DNA of 64,000 nt from Rhaphigaster nebulosa (lineage: Eukaryota > Arthropoda > Insecta > Hemiptera > Pentatomidae). Location of the stretch: contig OX411306.1 in the NCBI GenBank assembly GCA_948150685.1, positions 37,018,707 to 37,082,706 on the forward strand, given 5' to 3'. The notes beneath the pieces are model-generated. The model was not told the DNA's origin, searched no databases, and saw nothing but the letters and a program-made list of their open reading frames with translations. Positions 9,329 to 21,759 of the stretch are shown here, piece by piece (within the stretch, counting starts at the first letter, position 1; the number at the start of each line of letters is the position of its first letter). A program made the position numbers and the translations under genes.

Positions 9329-9820
9329 TGTGGCTGCTCTTGCTGCTGCTGGGAGTAGGCTGGGCGGGTTCCCCCGGGTTCTCGCCTCGCCCTGCCGCCT
9401 GGGGCCGCCAGGTGTGCTCCCACCTCGGCGACGCGGCCAACTCCGTGGCTGCCAGGGCCGTCCTCGCGGGTTCGGTCTTCGAGGGTAAGGCTAGGTCCAG
9501 GAGTCCCGTGAGGCAGGGTCTGTACTCCGTCACCTTCGTGGTCCAGGCTGTGCACAAGGACTCATCACCCGTGCCCCTCCGGCCGCGGGCACAGGTGCGA
9601 CTACAGTTCCGCGAGCGGCGAGGACCCGACCCGCCCGGGCCTTGCAGGCAGAGTTATGACTTTGACAGGACCCCGGTACGGACAAACATCAAACGCGGTG
9701 GCAAGTACATTGTGTTCGTGAAGGGCGTGGGGCCGCACAACTTCACCCTCCTCGGCGAACCAGTCTTCAGGACCAGGAAGCACCTCACCGCTGTTAAAGA
9801 GGTCCTCTGCAGAAACTGCC
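9328..9820 (+). CDS. vn: First coding exon of a Vein-like (neuregulin-type) secreted EGFR ligand, partial
   Basis: The exon encodes 164 complete codons plus one base and then meets a GTAAGT donor, so the intron is phase 1. The start is the ATG at 9328, followed by a run of six leucines (residues 3-8) and a small-residue region around 11-16, a classic signal peptide. The mature part has Cys30, Cys106, Cys161 and Cys164, alternating hydrophobic strands (about 64-75, 88-94, 126-132), an Asn-Phe-Thr glycosylation sequon at 138-140, and a basic Arg-Glu-Arg-Arg at 95-98 that fits a furin site. The pattern around residues 42-60, 88-97 and 119-150 matches my recollection of the N-terminal domain of insect Vein, the secreted EGF-receptor ligand whose Ig and EGF domains lie further C-terminal. 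Those domains are not in this exon. The exon is about 65% GC in a genome near 30%, with coding-like third positions. Alternative: another secreted protein with an NTR/OB-like beta-barrel. Exon status is near certain; the family name is less so. Confidence 0.68.
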
Positions 9821-9826
9821 GTAAGT
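9821..9826 (+). other. 5' splice donor of intron 1
   Basis: GTAAGT immediately follows the last recognisable coding base. The open frame runs on only to a stop at 9865-9867, and this extension is AT-rich and unlike the exon, which supports splicing here. The intron interrupts a codon after its first base. Confidence 0.85.
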
Positions 9827-9983
9827 CTTTCTATATTTCAGTTATTCTACTCATAGATAGCTATTAGTTCGTATATTTCAGATCCCCTTCGTCTGCAGGG
9901 TCCTAAGTTGCGGACTTCAAGTCTCCAAACTGTCGTCGATTGTCCGACTCGAGACAACGTTCTTCCAATGAAATCATCTATAT

Positions 9984-10294
9984 CAGGAGTCCTCAACCTT
10001 TCTCGAGGTTTTGGTAGTCGAATATTGTTAATAATATACATAATAAACAAAAGAAGAAATAATTTTCAAATAAGTAAATTTACAAAACAAAGATTTTTAA
10101 AAAATAGAAAAAGCAAAACAACACTGCATATTGGCAGAAAAATATTGTTATGATACTACTAACTATTTTCATACAAATGCCATTTTATTTTTAGTCAATT
10201 ACAATTTAAACATATTTAAAAAGAAATATATAACATTTTATAGAAAATCGTACAATTGGAAAACTGGCGCCGGGCACAAGATTGGGGACTCCTC
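9984..10294. mobile_element. hAT-like MITE in intron 1
   Basis: The ends 'aggagtcctcaacctttctc' (9985-10004) and 'caagattggggactcct' (10277-10293) are inverted repeats of the hAT form 'CAGGGGTCCCCAACCTTT'. The flanks share an imperfect 8-bp duplication resembling 'ttctatat/ttctatcc'. The interior is AT-rich and non-coding, 310 bp in all, only 160 bases inside the intron. Confidence 0.7.
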
Positions 10295-12864
10295 TTCTAT
10301 CCCATTATCCTTTAGTGTTGCAATGTTTATTATTATCTCTTTAATCAGAGCTATACCTTAATTATTTAAGTAGCTTTGGAGCATGATATTTAGCTTTGAA
10401 ATAAACTAGTTTTTGAATTACTTAATTAGTTAACAATAATAAGAATATCTGTTCGGGTTATCAATACAAATATACTCATATTTCTGAAGATGTCCCGAAA
10501 AACTATTTGAACATAGCACCGCAGTTGTCTCAAAAGGCTTGCGATATATTTCATTAAGTTTTTACTACCAACAAGAACTGCTTCCAATCGATATCATCAT
10601 TTAGTAACTATTTTTTTATAACCCAATTTTATTAACTTTATTGAGCTGCAATTGATTTCAACTTATTGCAAAATTCCATCATATTAAATAAATTGGATGA
10701 ACTAACTAGAATTAAATACAAATCGTTTCTGTCTTGGCCGTGAAAGGGTGGCGCTCAAACTTCAGTAGGTAAGACCTCGATGACACTTACCACCTGCGCA
10801 TTCCTCTCCTGGCAACATCTTTCAAAATTCGTTATCATTTATTCACCCGCGTCGTTGTATTTATTTATATATTATATATATATATCATGAAACTTTGGAC
10901 CCAAGTTCTTTGAAAATTTCGTAACGTTCTACTTTTCCCCCTCCGACCGTATAGTATCCACACAAACGACCAAACAAACAAACATAAATAAACCCTTTGG
11001 AAGTGATGGATGACATAGGGTGTTATTTTTCACAACAACCACCGCAAGACCAACAGCTCGGTGGCCTTTTCTTTGACTCTGTGGCTTAAAAAATGCAAAT
11101 TTACTTTTCAAGAATAATTTTATGAAATATGTAAATAGTATTTGTTTACTATATACTATTTATAAAATACGAAATATACCTATTGTATATATTTCCGATA
11201 AATAAATACCCTATATTATTATTTAATAATTATTAATTTATACTAATAAATTGTAATGATAATCTTTTTTCTTTAATGCTTATGATGCAAATAATTTTAT
11301 TTTAAAGATTTTCTGACTATTTTTACAATTGCCAAAAATATTATTAATCCATTTAATATAAATATGTTTATTTTTTTAATGCAATGATCAATCAAAGCAT
11401 AAATTCATATTTATTTAAAGATTAAAAATGTTTTCAATATTTATAATGAAGTTCTTTTAATATTTAATATGTTCACCATAACTGTTATTTTAAGAGGAAT
11501 CCAACAAATTTAAAACATATTTTCCATTATTTAAACGATTTCTTAAAGTTTTATTACTGTTCATATTTTATTATTTTTTATAAGATAATAATAATTTAAA
11601 ATACGTTGAATAACTTATTAGTTTAAAGATTCGTCACTGATTTTTAACTATGAATGCATTAAATTTGTAAATTAATTGAGTCTTTAATATCTGGAATCTT
11701 AACTTGTCATTTCCTTTACAAATCTATATATATATATATATGTTTAATTTCTTAATTTATCTTTTTTTTTTTTTTAAGTTGTTCGATTTATTAACACACC
11801 ACTAAATAAACTTGTTTAAAGAAACTGAAAAAAAATCCCTTTTAATTTAGAATTAATCTTATCAAGATTCGTCGTTTTGTATTATTTATTACGATCAATT
11901 TAGTTATTTATTTGTCTAAACAAAATAATATGCGTAATACTACAACGCGCGATAGAGTTTAATTTAGCTAACCACGAAATAAAATTTTATACCGCTTAAT
12001 GTACAGTATATTAAATTTTTTTTGATTATATTAAACACAATTTTATGACATGATTATGAAATTGTAACTTTATTTTTTTTTCTTTTCAATTCAACAAACT
12101 CTATGAGCATTCTATGTCAATTCAGAACTAAGTTTTTAAAAATATCATCACGTTACAGGAAACTACTGCTCCATTTACTAAATTTTACTAAAATGTCCGA
12201 ACTTCGCCGGTTACATGAACATATTTTCTCCTATGTTTCAATCAATGTATAAACCATTATTTAATTAAAGAAATATTAAATTATATTATTATTGAAAATG
12301 ATAATTTATTATAATCTTTATACCGTGCAAGGTCTTTCTTTTTATTTAAAAAAATAAGTGAATTTCAGAACATTTGTCGGATTTTTCGTTGGTTTTTAGA
12401 TGAACTTAATAAACCTTCATGAACTTTATTTATCTCTTTTATAATTTACTTTCAAAATAAAATAATGTCTGATATTATTGTTTGGATTTATATTTAAAAT
12501 TTATGTGTTAATATAAAAATTATATTTCATTTAACTTTTAATAAAAATATATAAAAATAATTAATATTCACAATTGAAGTACGTTTGGAAACCTTTCAAG
12601 ATTTTAACAAACAATGAGTTATGTTAAATGGATTATACACTGTGTCATTTATCTTTCTAATCTTAGTTTTAATTTCTTGTGATAACATTTAATTATTTGT
12701 TATCTTAAGACATAATTATAATTTATTATTTATTTGTTTGTAATATTTCTGATAGAAGAAGAACCTATGAAGAACTAATGTTATATGATATTTTTTTTGT
12801 TTTTTAAATTATCGATTATTGTTTTTCAATGTCATATATTTATTTTATTAAAAATACAACCGAT

Positions 12865-12867
<3 letters not shown>
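10295..12867. other. AT-rich intronic DNA with a GC-richer island
   Basis: 10730-10860 and 10915-11100 are less AT-rich than their surroundings and could be regulatory. A short (TA)n lies at 10868-10886 and another at 11723-11741. The rest is very AT-rich with no coding, RNA or repeat signature I can name. Confidence 0.45.

Positions 12868-12929
<62 letters not shown>
12868..12929. repeat. (TA)n microsatellite
   Basis: About 31 uninterrupted AT units. Confidence 0.97.
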
Positions 12930-12932
<3 letters not shown>

Positions 12933-13320
12933 TCTCGATTTCTCATGAAAATATTCAACGGCGCTTATCCGAAATAGACTTACTCGGAAACAATCTCGCT
13001 AAAAATAACGCTCCACAGTAGTCTTGCAGTCGGACGGAGTTGCGAAAATTCATTTTAACCAAATCGGGATTTTTACTAAATCGTAAATCAATATTTAATA
13101 ATTTTTTTTTGATATTTTTTAGCTATTACATACTTATTTGTATCCGTTTTCCGAGTAAAAGCCGGTAGGCGCTGCAGAGAGCATTGCTCGGTCTGCCAGA
13201 CAAGACGTAGGTGTTTCCAGATGCAAATCGGTGTCTATTTAAGTCTCCTACGATATATTCCAATTCTCTTCTTATACACGTAATTATTGATCGATCCGTG
13301 TATGGTATATGCATAAATCT
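12930..13320. other. GC-richer island, unassigned
   Basis: 12945-13060 and 13135-13300 stand out from the AT-rich surroundings. Open frames here are short and show no domain. It may be a conserved non-coding element or old transposon DNA. Confidence 0.35.
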
Positions 13321-16300
13321 ATTATTACTTTACGAGAAAAAAAATATTTATATTTGATTTCTTGAAGTTATATTCAGGAAATATTATATTCCACTGTAAG
13401 CTTATGTTGTTGATAAAAAACGCAATTATAAGTTTTAAAAGCCTGTATTATTATCCTGGTAATCTAGTTATCAATATGTATTAAGATTGTCTCCAAGAGC
13501 AATAGATCAACATGTATCTCTCATACGGTTATATTTTTTATGTTAAAAAATAAACTATAAATTTCAATTACGAACTAATACCATATTTTTTTTTTAATTC
13601 AGCGGGTTGCTTATTTTTACGCTCTGCTTAAAGCTCAAAAGCTGCTCAGGAACACTGAAATTATTCAGTTTTTTTATTTTTATTCGGCTTTCTTCGAATA
13701 TGTAACTCACATTTTATAAGATAGAAGACTCATTCTTTTTTCATCTATTTTTTCAATATTAGATATTCATTTATGGATTTTTTATGCCACAATTTGCATA
13801 TAAATAAATAGGGAAAAAAAAGGATTGAAAAGTTGATGATTCTAATCATTAATTTGTTATCTGCAGCTATTATTGATAAAATGAATTTTATGTTGAATTT
13901 TAATATTTTTTTTTTAGAAATATTTTTGCTTAGGGCCCCTTCTAAAGATAGCATGTTATATGTCCAAAATCAGGGGGATATTGGTTTTGAAATAATTATA
14001 CCAGCTTCTCAACTCTGTAATTTGATTTGGGGTTTCATCATAATTTTTGTTATTAATTAATTTATTTTATTTGTATTATTTTTTGCTTATAATGTTTCGA
14101 TTAACATTCTTAATGTTTTATTATTTAATTTGGGTTTTGTCCTTTTGTTTTTTTTTATTTAAATCTCTTTTAAAACCGATTATTGATAAAAGTTCTGTAG
14201 ACATCCGGAACGTCTTGATATTGTCAGGTATCGTTTTAAACAATATTGTGTCATGTAATTGTTAACAACCTCAGATGTAGGATACTTCTTGTAGTGCATC
14301 TGGAGAAACGCAGTGTGGGAGTTGTAACTTTATTGATCCGTCATTGGAGGGAATCGTAATTAGTTAATTGTCAATTACAACCAATTAATTATATCTGTGG
14401 CGGTCTGAAAACACTATGTTAGTTAAAATCATAATTTTACTGTAAGGAACATTTCCAGCTCCAGTATTACTCAAAATCTTGTAAATTTTTACTTCTTTTT
14501 TTCAAATTTCTTTAGTAATTTAATTTATTATTATTATTTATTTCCTTCAAACAATAACTCTGTAAGAAGGCTTTTTATTAGTTGCACGTTTCATACAGTA
14601 TTTTACATGCATGTCTCAAACATTCAGCGTTGTGTATTTAATTAGTTAAATAGTAATTATGGCAACATTAGAAAATATAAAACAATAAAAAAAATTAACA
14701 AACAGTAACACTAATGTGTAAAAAAACAAATTTATGTTTATTCTAATTCTAAAAAAAAATTATTAATAAATGAAGGTCTAATTCTACGAATTTATACATG
14801 TAAGTAATATACTAAAAGTATATTATGAGTGATAAATAAAAAGTTGCACATCTATTAATAAACGTATATAACTATTAGTGATACAGATTTATAATAATAT
14901 TAAATGAAGGTAAATAAATATCAAATTTATGATACAAAATGATATGAATAATAATAAACAAAACATTTATGATACAAAGTGATATAAAAAATAAAGTATA
15001 AAAACAAAATTCAGAAATTGTAGGTTTCAGATTATATCGGTTTCAATGTTCAGTGTCTTAATTTAATCTTAATTAAAGTGTTCAGTAATTTAATTAAAAA
15101 ATGTAAATAATTGACGTTGAATTTGAGTCACAGGTATTTGTATGATTTATAACTGAAATATTTGTGTTTAAAAGTTTAGCATGATACAGTACTTGTTTCT
15201 AATTAATTAACTTGTAACTTAGATCATACAGTGAAAATGTGCTTAAATGAATATTTAAGTATAAGGTAACAAGCATCCTTTTGAGTTATTTATTCACTTT
15301 TATAATTTGCAGTTCCGATATTGTAATGATCCTTTCATATAATTTCATAGATCCCCGAACAGATAGCTATAAATCTATTCACGAGCTGAGTAGTCGGGAG
15401 GTAACAGCCAACTTCATGGGAAAACAGCATTCAATTATTTAATTACAGAATAGATTTCGCACTTTTAGATCTCATCATAGAACCATCTTTACAGCTTTAA
15501 TTTATATCGTATATAGCTGTAATGAGTTCTTACTGAATAAGAAACTATGGGAAATTCGTAACGGAATAATCTTTTGAACTCTTTTAACAATCCTGGTCGC
15601 TTCGAAGAGTGAAAATTGAAGTTTTAAACCGAAAAAAATAGTTTTAATATATAAATATCATGTCCAGTTTTATTTCTGATAATTTTCTAGCACGTGTATC
15701 TTGAACTTTATAGATAATAATGGACATATACATATGTCAAGTAGTTATCACATGGATCTATGGGTATATATGTGTATGTGTATATATATGTGTGTTTGTA
15801 TGTGTGTATGTGTGTTTTGAGTATTATTCTTAAATTTCTTTGATTGGTAGTTAGAGAGATATGAAATTATTATTAGATGAATGACTCTGTTGTTAATTTA
15901 TTTATTTCATTAATTTATTTTGATTAAAATGTATTCAACTGAAGAAACTGTTACAATTTGAAGTATTATAAGTTCAAATATTCTACAATTAAATTTAATA
16001 AAGCTCAAGAAAATATCAAATTATTTCATTCCTTTATTTTTCTTAATTGTTTACAAAACAAATAGACTTAACAGTAACTTATACCTAACGTAATTTGTTA
16101 AAAAAATTGTGTGATTTTATGTAATATATATTTTTATAATTTCAGTTTGATATATACGATCAAATATGTTTTGCTTCTAAAAAAAAAAAAAAAAAGAAAT
16201 AAAGTTTCAGCTTATGTGCGTAATAATACATTAGGTATTATATTATTAAACAATATAAAAAGTCAACGTTTTTGTTTTTTATAGAAATGCTATATTTTCT

Positions 16301-17800
16301 GAATTTTCTTTATTATTTCCAAATTTATTTTGAAGCATGATTTCCTATTTTTATTGATTGGGCAAAAAGATATGAGTAATAATTTTTGAAAAAGGTTAAT
16401 TCCAATTCTTGATATTTTATAAATTTTAGTAGTTCTCTAGCAATAATCTCACATCATTGCTGATGAACAACTTCATTGGGAATAATTTCTTAGTATGTCG
16501 TACTTTTTTTATATTTCGTTTCGTAGTCCTATTCCCATCATCATGACATATACAAAAAGTATTCAATCATTATTAATAAAAGTAATCAATGGAAGGAAGT
16601 TGTTTATCACCAATGATCTGAGGTTAATCCCTATATTTTTTTGGTGACTCTCTTCGAAATTAGGTCTCTAAACTCGAGATTATCACTTCATGGTCAAGTG
16701 TATTAATAATTTGTTCTGTAATTGCCTAATAGTGTATACAGATTTTAAAATACGCCAATATTAACTATTTATGTACTGTACTACATACAAGCTTTATAAC
16801 ATGTAAGTTGTTAATGATTTATGTGCAATCAGCAAATTTATGGAATTTTTTGATAGATTAATTTAAGTAGCGATGTATAAGTGATCTCAGTCGAGCGAAG
16901 AGTTGTGGCGCCAAAGTAATATTGTTATGTATTTGGTTTTTGATAAAGATCCAGATGTTTTTAGAGTCTAAACAGCTGACGAGGAAACGATTGAATTTTT
17001 AATCCGTAAAAAAACTTCCAGGAACACAGAATAAAAATCTATTTTAATTGTTTATGGAAATGTCAAGGTACTTTGTACTGATATTGATGATTGTGGACAT
17101 TTGTCTTCGAATTCTGTAGTTCAGTTAATTATTTAATTTTAAACGAAAATCAATCCAAAAGTTCATATGTGAAAGCATGATAACGTAGATATACAAATAC
17201 TAATTAATGTCCTCGACCTAGAATTCACGTTGTACGTCACTTTAAGGAAAATAATTTACTAATTTCACCATCTTTTAAAATCTAATCAGAACAACTTATT
17301 TGTTTAAATTAATTGACTTTTATAATCGCGTGTGGTTTGATACTTAAATAAGATACCGAAAATTGAGGGTGGTTGTACTTGACAAGAAAAAGTTAGAAAT
17401 TTAAGAAACACGTTCTCTTTGGTCTTTTGTAAATTTGGCTACTTTGATTTTGGTTTTGACACTAGTTTTAAGCAGATATGTAATGCAGATTACACATTTT
17501 CGCGCTGTTAGTTCTGTAATGACGAAATTGGTACTTACGTGTGTGAAGTTGACCATAAATATATGCATAGTGTTATGAGTATCGTTAATTTTTCATACTA
17601 TACATTTATTTCACTTATTGAATATATCATGGGCAGTATTTTTATATTTCTGTAATCAGTTGAGCATTAATGATTACTACATATTGTTTTTAATATACAA
17701 AACATTCACATTGAAGATTTTACGTCTTTTGGGTGAACATTCGCAATCTCTATGGGACATATACGTATGCAGCGTTTCATATTTTAATTAAGTGAATTAA
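13321..17800. other. AT-rich intronic DNA, nothing recognised
   Basis: It holds homopolymers, a diverged tandem pair around 14925-15000 (shared 'atttatgatacaaa-tgatat'), a TG-rich stretch near 15765-15820 and a slightly GC-richer patch near 15345-15490. The open frames at 13833-14265 are AT-driven and unsupported. Confidence 0.45.
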
Positions 17801-17819
17801 TAAAGCATGTTATGTCAGA

Positions 17820-18060
17820 AAGAAAGTCTCTAAAATCCGACTCTGACTCCTTCGTATATCGAGAAGACCCGAAAACGAACTCCATTTAACAACTTCCATC
17901 GCGAACAAGTCTTTCGAAAACTGGTCCCTCCTCTTAACTTATAAAAGATTACGGTTTAATGGGGAAAACCTTCGAACCTCCATGCTCCGGCCTAAGGCCC
18001 TCCCGAGCCGCCGACCTGTAATCTAATGGCGAATTTAAATACTAATGGTCCATGGAGATG
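17820..18060. other. GC-richer island, unassigned
   Basis: A compact block with many CG steps and no long open frame, next to a (TA)n tract. It is a candidate conserved non-coding element; no known motif is claimed. Confidence 0.3.
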
Positions 18061-18113
18061 TTTATTTTTTAAATATGACATCAACATAGCCACCCAATCG
18101 ACTCTTCGATATA

Positions 18114-18118
18114 TCTAC

Positions 18119-18158
<40 letters not shown>
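18114..18158. repeat. (TA)n microsatellite
   Basis: AT repeat with one interruption near 18127. Confidence 0.9.
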
Positions 18159-18160
<2 letters not shown>

Positions 18161-18530
18161 TTCTGTAGTTTCGGCGTGATATAAAATTTGCCGGTCTGCC
18201 CTTCTTCATAATTACAGGTATGAGGTAAAAGCTGTTGTCAAACGGCTGCTTTAGAGATGGTTTATATTTATTATATTTTTCTCCTATAATGGAGTCTCAC
18301 CATTCATCATACGTGCCAACTAAAAAAAAAAAAATAAATAAACTGTAATCATTCATATGACAATAAAATGGGTATCCTATTTATTTTTTTATAAAACTTA
18401 CTTGGATATGGTCTATCGAATTATTTTATAGTACGAATTTCATAAGTATGCTACAATTCTTGGGAATACTTAAAAGTAAGGAGAATGTAAAATTAAATTG
18501 TACTCTACACCGGAGAATTAAATGTAACCC

Positions 18531-18533
<3 letters not shown>

Positions 18534-18590
<57 letters not shown>
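18534..18590. repeat. (TA)n microsatellite
   Basis: About 28 uninterrupted units, directly adjoining the LINE fragment that follows. Confidence 0.97.
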
Positions 18591-18593
<3 letters not shown>

Positions 18594-18602
18594 GAGTAGT
18601 GC

Positions 18603-18860
18603 CAGGTTATATAGTCTTCTAAGTTTTCCAGTATATTTAATTTTTTTAGGCTCAAATTTTCTACTTAATACTCTATTTTCGAATACCCTAACGCGTTGTT
18701 CTTCCTTTAACGGAAGCAGTCACGTTTTGCAGGCTTAAAGGACAGTAGGAACGTTAATGGTTATGTTAATTCTAATTTTCAGGTTTCTAGAAAGTAGGCA
18801 CGAACTAAATAATTTTGCAACTCAGAAATAACACGCACTATCCGCCTTTAACCGTGCCTT
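18603..18860 (-). pseudogene. Decayed LINE reverse-transcriptase tail
   Basis: On the minus strand the frames read 'SACYF' then 'VAKLFSSCLLSRNLKIRI' (about 18760-18850), then 'KEEQRVRVFENRVLSRKFEP' followed by KKIKYTGKLRRLYNLAL (about 18605-18710). This matches the family blocks CYY-x-x-QKLLSSRLLSKNLKVKIYKT and REEQRLRVFENKVLRKIFGPKRDEVTGEWRKLHNEEL. Stops and frameshifts separate the blocks. The fragment is truncated beside the (TA)n tract. Confidence 0.78.
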
Positions 18861-19519
18861 TATTTTCTCCTTAGTTATTTGGCTTTATACATATATTGTA
18901 AGAGACCCTATATACTGTATGTATATATTTATATAATTTACAGTTTACGATTCGTGTATACCAAATATACCTTATACAACGGATACGTTACGTCTGGCGA
19001 AATGTAAAAATTGTATGCTCATTTTGATCATTACATTATTTTAAGTATTCATATTTAATATTTATATTAAATATATTGCTTTAAAATATGATTTTACATA
19101 AACATAATTTTTAAATATTTGTTATTTTTAATTTTATTTGTTTGTAATACCAATTGTTTATTATATTATTTGTAATTCATTAATGGATAATTATGAAAGA
19201 AATGATTTTGCTTACGTAATTAAGCTTAACACTCATTTGTTTTATTTTTTGTATTTTACAGAACATATTTGTAACATGAGATACAAATGAAAATATTTTA
19301 TATCTAAATATTTTATTCTTTGAGAACTTTAAAACAATAATAAATAATAATAATTACATTTTTTATCACATTAGTCCACGTTTGGGCACATTTTGTCTAA
19401 TCCACGAGCATTCTCAAACCCTTAAAACTATTATTCAATAAAATCATATCACAAAACTAAACAACAATAATAAATGGTACAAACATGTTTCATTATATAA
19501 AAATAAATAAATAAAATAA

Positions 19520-19738
19520 TTTAGAAATGGCCAAATGACGAATTAGAATGACACTATTTTATTAATTACCTCCGTTTTCTGTAAATTAATTATATCCCAC
19601 AAAGTCATTGATTAAAAAAAACATTCTTCATTTAAACTAATTAAGAAGATCACAATTTTCATTCGATTTACGATATATCTTTATTAGGTAATTAATGAAA
19701 TATTATATCTTTCTAAATCTTAATTTGGCCATTTCTAA
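19520..19738. mobile_element. MITE with 'tttagaaatggccaaat' inverted ends (left-arm copy)
   Basis: The terminal repeats 'tttagaaatggccaaat' and 'atttggccatttctaaa' enclose an AT-rich non-coding interior of about 185 bp. A near-identical inverted copy is at 20113-20337. Superfamily unknown; the flank is TA/AT-rich, so the duplicated target cannot be fixed. Confidence 0.6.
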
Positions 19739-19975
19739 ATAATTTTATAAATAAATATAAGAATTGAAGAATGAAGCAGAGAAAGGAAGTTTAAAAGGGT
19801 TTATTCTCCTGAAAATATAATAACATTAAAAATTGTCAAACAGTTTTGTATAAAAAATTTGTTTTAATAAAAAAATTAATTTGTTGAACTTAATATATTA
19901 TACAATTTATAATCTCTTTTAAGTAAGCCAAGATTCTTACGGAATCTACAAAACTCTGCAATAGTCCTCTTCAAG

Positions 19976-19980
<5 letters not shown>

Positions 19981-20021
<41 letters not shown>
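19981..20021. repeat. (TA)n microsatellite in the palindrome spacer
   Basis: About 20 units immediately before the right arm. Confidence 0.95.
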
Positions 20022-20023
<2 letters not shown>

Positions 20024-20559
20024 GTTATTATATTTTCAGGAGAATAAACCCTTTTAAACTTCCTTTTTCTGCTTCATTCTTCAATTCTTTTATTTATTTA
20101 TAAAATGATTTAAAATGGCCAAATGAAGAAGTAGAAAGATATAATATTTTATTAATTACCTAATAAAGATATATCGTAAATCGAATGAAAATTGTGATCT
20201 TCTTAATTAGTTTTAATGAAGAATGTTTTTTTTAATCAATGACTTTGTGGGATATAATTAATTATCAGAAAACGGAGGTAATTAATAAAATAGTGTCATC
20301 CTAATTCGTCATTTGGACATTTCTAAATTATTTTATTTATTTATATTTTATTTAACTTATTTTATTTATTTTTATTTTTTTTCCAACATAGAAAGTGAAA
20401 TTTTCGTTTTAAATTCAGTGTAACTTTACCTTCTTGTTGTGAATTGCTCCTAAACATGACTTCGGTGATGAAATACACTCAAAAAGACATTAGAAGCTAT
20501 TTTGCGCGAAAACAAAAATAAATTAATTTTTATGTATGTTTGCATATGTTCATTTGTAA

Positions 20560-20930
20560 AAAAATCTGCAATCACAAATGTAGTTTACACAGTTTTTCAA
20601 ATAAGTGTTATTGATCGTTCAGTTTCGTTTTTCTTGAACTCTAAAAAATGCCTTTGCTACATCATTAACCCCAACAAATTGACTTTGTTATTTCTTAAAT
20701 TCCAAAGAATATATCGAAATTTCCATATATCGAATTTTTTCAAGGAACCTTCATGCTCGATATATAGAGGTTCGACTGTATAGGATATATACATATATAT
20801 TTTTTTGTTCTTCGATATATAAAGAAAGTTTATTCGATATACAGAATATTTTTTCTAATAAAAATTCAAGGTTACTAAAAAACTTCGATATTTAAAGATT
20901 TTCGATATACAGAAGTTCGAAAAATAGAGA
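20560..20930 (-). mobile_element. pogo/Tigger-like remnant
   Basis: The plus strand ends in 'gatatatagaggttcgactg' then TA (20757-20780), the reverse of the pogo/Tigger terminus 'CAGTCGAACCTCTATATATC'. Flanking sequence on both sides repeats the 'ttcgatata-aga-ttcga' phrase (20700-20770 and 20810-20925) typical of subterminal repeats in this group. No DDE transposase is present. Confidence 0.55.
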
Positions 20931-20931
20931 T

Positions 20932-20934
<3 letters not shown>

Positions 20935-20964
<30 letters not shown>
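20935..20964. repeat. (TA)n microsatellite
   Basis: About 15 units. Confidence 0.9.
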
Positions 20965-20971
<7 letters not shown>

Positions 20972-21366
20972 TAACATGTTTTATTTGATATATTTTTTTA
21001 AAATATAATAAAATGAAAGTATAAAAGTAAACTATATGAGAAGTGATACTGTATCGAGGTTACTGGGCTCGCGCTGGCCGCTCTGTATTTAGACCGGCTG
21101 AGGGTCCTATTTAGCTTTCAGTTTCAAAAGCGAAATGAATAGTCTCGCCCCTGTCTCCTACACCCACCTCTTTTTCTTAAAAAAAATATTACTTATAGTA
21201 CGTGTGTGTATATACATATTTATTTTATTGCAATAAAATGTCTGTCGTACTTGTTTTTAAGAAAACCTAACTAGACAGGCGCGTATGCAATTTTATTTTG
21301 GAGAGAGAGAATTTAATAAGAAGACAAGTAATCACTTAAATATCTATAATCGCCCAATTGAGCGTA

Positions 21367-21475
<109 letters not shown>

Positions 21476-21658
21476 CAACATTTTAAAAATATAATAATAT
21501 TAAAGAAAGATTGTAACAATAAATTGCAAGCTACCCTACTTCAGGGTAGAAGAATTCTGTAATTCAAAAAGGCTTTTGAACCAAATGCAGACACAAAAAA
21601 GAACGTAATGATTCGATATTTAATGATTGCTGTGATTCATTTTAGTAATATTTATCAT

Positions 21659-21660
21659 TA

Positions 21661-21754
<94 letters not shown>

Positions 21755-21756
21755 AT
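21659..21756. repeat. Compound (TA)n/(CA)n microsatellite
   Basis: A TA tract with TG and TTTA interruptions passes into CACACACACA at its right end, only about 190 bases from the preceding tract. Confidence 0.95.
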
Positions 21757-21759
21757 TTT

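Larger units (their letters stand above)
19497..20355. repeat. Long palindrome with ~330-bp arms
   Basis: The left arm (about 19497-19827) and right arm (about 20022-20355) are reverse complements at roughly 95% identity with only a few substitutions and single-base gaps. The spacer of about 194 bases holds a (TA)n tract. Each arm carries a roughly 225-bp MITE-like unit (19520-19738 and 20113-20337) bounded by its own inverted ends 'tttagaaatggccaaat'. The arms extend past the MITE ends into matching A/T-rich flank, so it is an inverted duplication of a larger block rather than two independent insertions. Confidence 0.85.

Noticed and set aside
8985..9783. Minus-strand open frames of 60-190 codons opposite the exon
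   Set aside because: They are shadows of the GC-rich plus-strand exon and leader; the signal peptide, donor and family resemblance support only the plus strand.
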